NCBI GenBank assembly: GCA_014529385.2
Contig: CM043944.1
Location: forward strand, 77,209,884 to 77,273,883
Reading direction: 5' to 3'
Length of the DNA: 64,000 nucleotides
DNA from: Adiantum capillus-veneris
Taxonomy: Eukaryota > Streptophyta > Polypodiopsida > Polypodiales > Pteridaceae
Shown: positions 58,500 to 64,000 of the stretch, in pieces
Numbering within the stretch: position 1 is the stretch's first letter
Layout of the letters: each line of letters begins with the position of its first letter
Made by a program: the position numbers and the translations under genes
Notes under the pieces: generated by a model
What the model was told of the DNA's origin: nothing
The model's database searches: none
What the model saw: only the letters and a program-made list of their open reading frames with translations

Positions 58500-60125
58500 T
58501 AAGGAAATACAAACTTTGCAAAGTATTGGTTGTGTAGAGACTGTGGTGGATGATAATGCACATCCCATTATGCATACAAGAACTATACCATTATCTATGA
58601 TTGATGGTAAAGTAAAGTACTTGGATGATGTATTTCTTGTAGCCAATATTACAAACTTGGTTTTTGTTTGGCAGATGGTTGAGCAAGGCTTATAGGTCAA
58701 GTTTGACTCTTATGGTCTCTTTGGTAAAGAACATAAGAAGAGTGAAAGGTTGGTTGGACAAGGAAAGAAAGTGGGTAGAATGTTTACTTTGGATGTATAT
58801 GTGCCCGAGGTGAATGATGCCATGTTTGCACAAGGTGCAGATGTTTTTTTAGATATTGACATTTGGCACAAATGTATTGATCATGCTAATTTTCATAGGC
58901 TGAAGATGATGCAAAGTAAAGAAATGGTTATAGGTTTGCCAACATGTAAAGTTGCTGAAATGCAAAAAAGTCTGTGAAGCTTGTCAGTTTGGAAAGTATA
59001 CAAAAGCATCCTTTCCTCATCATAAGCATGTAAGCAGGAATGCATTGGATTTAGTGTACATAGATGTATGGGTTCCAACAAAGACTCCATCTACGGGTGG
59101 ATGTAGATATTATGAAAGTTTCATTGATGATCATATGAGGAAGGTATGGGTCTACTTCATGAAACAAAAAGTAAGGTGTTTATGCATTTTTAGGACTTCA
59201 AGGTTATGGTTGAAAAACAAATTGGAAAACATGTAGAGTGCTTGAGGTCGGATGAAGGGGAAGGATCCTTCTCCAATGAATTCAATGGCTTTTTTTAGAA
59301 GAGCATGGAATTCAAGGCAGTTTTCATGCATATATACTCCGCAAAAAAATGGCACTATTGAGCAGAAGAACATACACATTGCAAAAGTTCCTAGAGTGTT
59401 GATGAATGAGAAGAACATGCCTCATTATTATTGGGATGAGGGTGTTGCTACAGGTGTTTACATTATAAACTGTACTACTATAGTACATGATATCACATCG
59501 GAAGAGAAGTTTTGTGGTGAAAAACCGGATGTATTAGATCTTTAAGTGTTTGGATGCATTGCTTATGTGCATGTGCCGGATGAACTAAGAAGTAAGCTCA
59601 ATCCAAAAGCAAAAAAATGTGTGTTTATTGGTTACTCTCTTGAGTAGAAAGGGTACATGTGTTACAATCCTATCACGGGCAAAGTGAGGGTGAGAAACGA
59701 TGTTGTTTTTTTATGAAATGGCAAGTTGGTATGTTGATGTGAAAGATGGTTTAGGGGCTAATGCAAGAGAGAATGTGGCTGCAAAAAATACAAGTGCACA
59801 ATTGCAGGTTTGAGTGGGTTACAAGGGTCACCTTGTGTAGGTCATGGTGAGAATCCATGGAGTGGCAAGTTGCATGAAAGAGTGAGTCCTGATAACTTGT
59901 CAAATGTATCAAGAAAAGGGAAGGAAAAGGTCAATGATGCCCCTAAGCTTCCAAATTTGAGTGCTAGTCATGATGGTGGTGATAATGGTGGTTCTCAACA
60001 AATCTTAGCTGAGGAGTTTGGCATACCCTCTATGAAGACTCTAGGTGCAAGACAGCGGATACAAGCAGGCAACAAGGCACTTGGAAGTGATCTTGGACCG
60101 TGCAAGTTTGAAAGAGAATGAAATC
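58500..60125 (+). pseudogene. Decayed Copia protease end and integrase
   Basis: The GAG-pre-integrase zinc domain reads DIDIWHKCIDHANFHRLKMM and CEACQFGKYTKASFP at about 58855-59020. The integrase core follows with LDLVYIDVWVPTKTPS, YYESFIDDHMRKVWVYFMKQ, and after frame changes CLRSDEGEGSF and YTPQKNGTIEQKN (the catalytic Glu region). The sequence after 59550 matches the integrase C-terminal side (VYVHVPDELR type) and a linker. It lacks RT. Stops are numerous. No LTR was identified on either side. Confidence 0.8.
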
Positions 60126-60129
60126 TTTT

Positions 60130-61540
60130 ATAGAGATTGACTTATGAAATTACGTGGCTCATCATAGTGCATATATGAAGAAGATTACAATGGAGGTAGA
60201 ATCTAGTTAGAGACTGTTGCTCATTTTTTTATACTCTGATTGAAAAAACATGGTCCCTGCCTCTATAATTGTGTACCACCTAACCAAGCATCCACCCACT
60301 TCATTTTGCATGACTATTGGCAAGTCTCTTTAGCACAACCCTAGATATAGCTCTTGTAACATTTAATGGCCTAGTAACTTTTGTGTAGCGGAAAATAGCA
60401 TGAAAATAGTGAGCATTTCATTAGAATAGATTCTTGATGAGAATAACAAGAGTGCTTGGGTGGAGAGAGCAACAAAAAGTATAACACCTAGTTAGATAGC
60501 ATGAACAATACTTCAAAAGAAAGAGAAATTAAGCAATTGACAACAGTTGAGGACCGGATTTGCATGGAGCTGATCCCCCCTCCAAAAGGCTTTGTATTAT
60601 GGTTTCTCCCATTAAGAGAGACATTTTACAATACAGTTCTTTGTGTTCCTTCAATACTAGCTAGTGCAATGAAGATGGAAGCTTCAAGCACTAAGCAAAA
60701 CACTTATCAAACACAACATCAATTCCCTCACAGTCTCAGACACAAGACCTCACACACCTTCGAAGATGGTGAGAGCTAGCGGGGTATGAGAGTAGAATGA
60801 GAGGAAGAAGGAGTAGTCTTACAAGAAAGATGTACATCTCCTCACATAATCACTCATATTAGCATAGCTTAGCTTAGTAATTAGCATGGTAGAGGAGATG
60901 AGCGTGCATTGAAGCTTGGATCTTGGTTGGATTTGCATCACAAAGCCAAGAGTTGTTGGTGTAGGCCTCCCTTCTCACAAGCTTGGAGTAGGTGATAAGC
61001 TTTCCATTAAAGCTTGAGAAGAGAGAGAGAGTCTTATTACTCTACACATGAGCTTGTGTGAGTGTGTGTGTGTGTGGATAATTCCCTTGAAAAATCATCC
61101 CCCTCTCTCTCTTGGTCGACCCCTCTTGCTATTTGCTCTTGCTAGCACCTCATTGGACCTCTCCTAGCTTAGCCAATAGGATTTCAGGAGCATAAGTGAT
61201 GGCCTTCTGACATGTGTCCCCATTTCCCCTTTTGTGAGGGCTTTAGGTAATTAATAAATGCAATTAAACTCTCATTGGATCCCTTTTCCTCTTCACCAAT
61301 AGGAATCAGGCACTGTTGAATGTTCATTGGACCCCTTGAGAGACTGTCCAATAGTCTTCTAGAGAGCTTAATTCTTATTGGTTCTTTTATTAAGTGTTTT
61401 TAAATTAATTAAACTAGATTTACTCTAGCCTAATTCTCATTGGTCCACCTCCAAGGCCATCCAATAAGATATGAGTACCCCTTGTGGGCATCTGGCTTAG
61501 GGAGCTAACATGTGTCCCGCTTTCCCCTTGTGTACAAAGG
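60130..61540. other. No gene; repeated CATTGG/CCAATAG words
   Basis: At 61140-61480 the words CTCATTGGACC, CATTGGATCC, TTATTGGTTC and CCAATAGG recur about every 60-90 bases with AATTAAT spacers. No coding frame is convincing. A 92-codon frame at 60501-60779 is unrecognised. Confidence 0.5.
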
Positions 61541-61543
61541 AAG

Positions 61544-61544
61544 C

Positions 61545-61619
<75 letters not shown>
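61544..61619. repeat. (GT)n microsatellite
   Basis: About 75 bases of GT dinucleotides. Confidence 0.97.
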
Positions 61620-61620
<1 letters not shown>

Positions 61621-62335
61621 CTCTCTCATCCCCTACTTCTTGGGCTTGCCCCCTCCTATGTAGGAGTTTGTCAACACTTTTGGGGACAAACACAAAGCAT
61701 CCAATTTCCAAAGCCTTTGACCATTGGCCACAACCTTTGAATTTTGGAACCTTAGCATTTTGGAAGTCTTAATAGGATGAACCCTAAGGTCTTTGGAGCC
61801 CATTGTTACACATAGCTCTTTTACAAATGGCCCCCCCTTTGGATCCCTATTTTCCCTCCTTTGGATCCCTACTGTGGCCGGTTTGCCAGCTTAACCAATA
61901 TTCTAGCTTTTTCTCCCCTCTCACTTCCCCATATTAAATGATCAGTTTAACATGAGAATATCATTTAGGAGAATTAGATATTAATTATTATGACATTGCC
62001 TCTCTCTTGAAATCATAGTCTTCCTTGAGTATGGTGTAGAGAAGATAAAGCATATTCATTAGTGCTTTTCCTAGCGGGTAGAGGATCCCTATGTTACCCT
62101 ACGACATTGTGCTAGAATGGATGACTAGTCCATTTGGAGCTTGAGAGCATAAGCTGCCGCAAGCATGTCTGCACATTAGTCCTATCAATCTTCCATAGTA
62201 GAGTGACAAGCTCTACTTGGTGTTTGGGAGACGTCGTCTCCGTAAACTTGATCTAAGCATGCATACTACTTCACATTTGTCCACAATAAAGAAAAAGAGA
62301 GTCTTATAAGAGAAAAACTTTGTTCATTTTAAACA
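61620..62335. other. No gene seen
   Basis: The flank between the (GT)n run and the Gypsy integrase tail. No supported feature. Confidence 0.5.
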
Positions 62336-62339
62336 TTTG

Positions 62340-62930
62340 TACATTTGCTTACTCTAGGGAAGCAAGGTTTAGGTTATCCTTTAATTGTAAGCCTTGCATC
62401 CATCTAGCATCTTCAAAAGGATAATTCTTAAACTTAATGAGATATCATCGGATAGTCTTACCGCCTCTTAGTACCTTGTTTTCATGTTGGAGGATGGACT
62501 CGGGCTACAGCACCTCTTCTTGGTCCTCGATCTTTGATGGGTCTTCAATAGTAGGTTCTTGAACTGGCTCTCCTTTGTAAGGCTTTAATAGGCTCACATG
62601 AAAAGAATTGTGTATGAGCCAATGGCTGGGCAACTTGATTTGATAGGCCATCTAATTGATTGGCCCAAGAATCTGGAAGGGACCATAGTACCTTTTTGCT
62701 AACTTAGCATAGTACTTTTGGTGTCCCGTAGGATTCTTGCTCGTTGTGTGCCTTAATCAAGTCTTGGGAAATTTGAGTAAGACCCAATCATCTTCTTTAA
62801 AGGCTTGGCTCTTCTGTGCTTGTCAGCAGCAGCCTTTTGCCTTTGCTATGAGATAGAGATAGCATCCTTAATCTTTTGGAAATATTCTTGTAGGTCTCGT
62901 CTATACTCATCTGCAGAAAGATCTTCCCAT
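62340..62930 (-). pseudogene. Gypsy integrase C-terminus and chromodomain-like tail
   Basis: Read from 62930 downward: QKAAADKHRR, then a DDWVLLKFPKT-like stretch, KRYYGPFQILGPI, a LPSHWLIHNSFHVSLLKPY segment (the integrase C-terminal GPY/F module), and RGGKTIR followed by YLIKFKNYPFEDARWM, a chromodomain-type motif. The catalytic core is absent or beyond recognition to the right. Several stops and frameshifts are present. It is a different family from the chromovirus at 26244-36431, judging by the tail. Confidence 0.75.
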
Positions 62931-64000
62931 GTACTGTAAGAACTAGGGATGCTAGACCATAGGATCCTCCTCCCAACCCCCCATTATATAGGCGGGCTAC
63001 TAGCCCCTTGCCCTAGACGGATCCCCTGTCCACACTGTCTAGCCCGGCCCCTGGCCGTAGTCCATGACCACCCTAGTCCTTAGTTTTGGGCCTTGCCCCG
63101 ACAGAACTCTTGTCCTGACATTACTCCCCCCTTAAGGAAGAGTTTTTGTCCTCAAAAACACGTGGTATTATCTGCGTAAGAACACTGATGTTTTCTTTAT
63201 TGACGTCCCATTAGTGGGCCAATTGTCCATATGACTGATACTTGGTGCAGTGAGAGGAGGTTCAATGAAACCAAGAGCAACATCTTGATTTTCAACATTG
63301 TTGTCCTGTTGCAACCACTTGTATCTAAATGGGAACTCAATTTACAACTAACTTGAGTACTTTAAAGGTGTAATCGGAAAAATGAAAGAAAACCTTGGCG
63401 TAACTTTCCATGCAGTTGTGAGCCAGATTTCCTACTCGCGTGAGTATCTTGAAAAGCTCATAGCTACTGAGGGATAGAATAGGAAGTGTCCTCATGTCAG
63501 ACTTCTGAATAGTTTGAAACACAAAGAACTACATGTTCATCCCTAATGAAGGTTACTTGCCAACATACTTGGTCAGTGCATCTAGTAAGTCCTTGACTTA
63601 TGAAATTATTGAAACAATATCCAACCCCACCACAACAGGTGTTCAAAGTTGAAAACCTTACTTAAGCAAATTCTAGAATAGGGAGAGAATCACCCATTCA
63701 GAAATGCGTTGTGCTAACGTATGCTCTTAGCAGATCCTTTAGCAAAAAATACTTGTAAGCTGTCCATCCAACACGGGATGAATAGCAGCAGTAAGAGTGA
63801 GGTGCTTTTCCCCAACCACTTACAGACAGTCTTCCACGACTGTCGATAAACTATGACTCAATCATTGAGTATCCAGCCATGTATTTGATATGGAGTGGAG
63901 AACCAACTAGGTTGAAAGCTGTTTGGACTGGAGAAGCTCATAGGATTTAGACCATCCAACCACAGACGATCATCCTGAGTCAGTACCTTGTATGGCAGGG
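62931..64000. other. Unassigned sequence at the right window edge
   Basis: A GC-rich stretch at 62970-63120 (CTAGCCCCTTGCCCTAGACG, CTAGCCCGGCCCCTGGCC) may be part of an LTR. The rest has only short frames, and no domain was recognised. Confidence 0.45.

Overview
The window is plant nuclear DNA and looks like heterochromatic or intergenic sequence built almost entirely from nested transposable elements. The evidence is LTR retrotransposons primed by initiator tRNA-Met, a chromovirus, a CACTA element, a Mutator-like element (MULE), a LINE tail and many long (CT)n, (GT)n and (AT)n tracts. No rRNA, tRNA or intact host gene was seen. The MULE transposase type and the cargo gene recall predicted proteins of non-seed land plants (moss, lycophyte, fern). 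That is an impression from memory, not a database result.

Layout. 1-2160: decayed Copia (+). 2180-2458: a clean reading frame cut by the next insertion and resuming at 21713-21730. 2459-21707: a Copia element (-) with 227/228-bp LTRs and TSD taaac. Its gag is split from its pol by a 14.1-kb MULE (6626-20741) with TSD ctctttacg and TIRs. The MULE carries a SWIM-type transposase on the - strand (7620-10985) and, on the + strand, a multi-exon cargo gene (13572-17579). The cargo gene reads as a ParB-like domain followed by a circularly permuted DNA amino-methyltransferase-like domain. 21731-26238: mostly unassigned, with two LTR fragments. 26244-36431: a Ty3/Gypsy chromovirus (-) with LTRs of about 2.85 kb and TSD gcaat. 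Each LTR holds a 47-codon open exon that appears to splice over the primer-binding site into an unrecognised internal frame. 37488-38237: 5'-truncated LINE with TSD. 39900-41180: decayed CACTA (-). 41188-46181: Copia (+) with LTRs, whose gag/integrase space holds unrecognised frames. 46200-47253 and 53513-54115: one Gypsy element (-) split by a 6.26-kb CACTA (47254-53512, TSD taa). 54640-57310: decayed Gypsy (+). 58500-60125: decayed Copia (+). 62340-62930: Gypsy integrase tail with chromodomain (-).

The most interesting system is the MULE with its ParB-methyltransferase cargo. A fusion familiar from phages and other bacterial mobile DNA sits here as a spliced eukaryotic gene beside a transposase, bracketed by shared repeats. 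This copy is broken in several places, so it records a system rather than a working copy. All retroelement coding regions here also carry stops or frameshifts.
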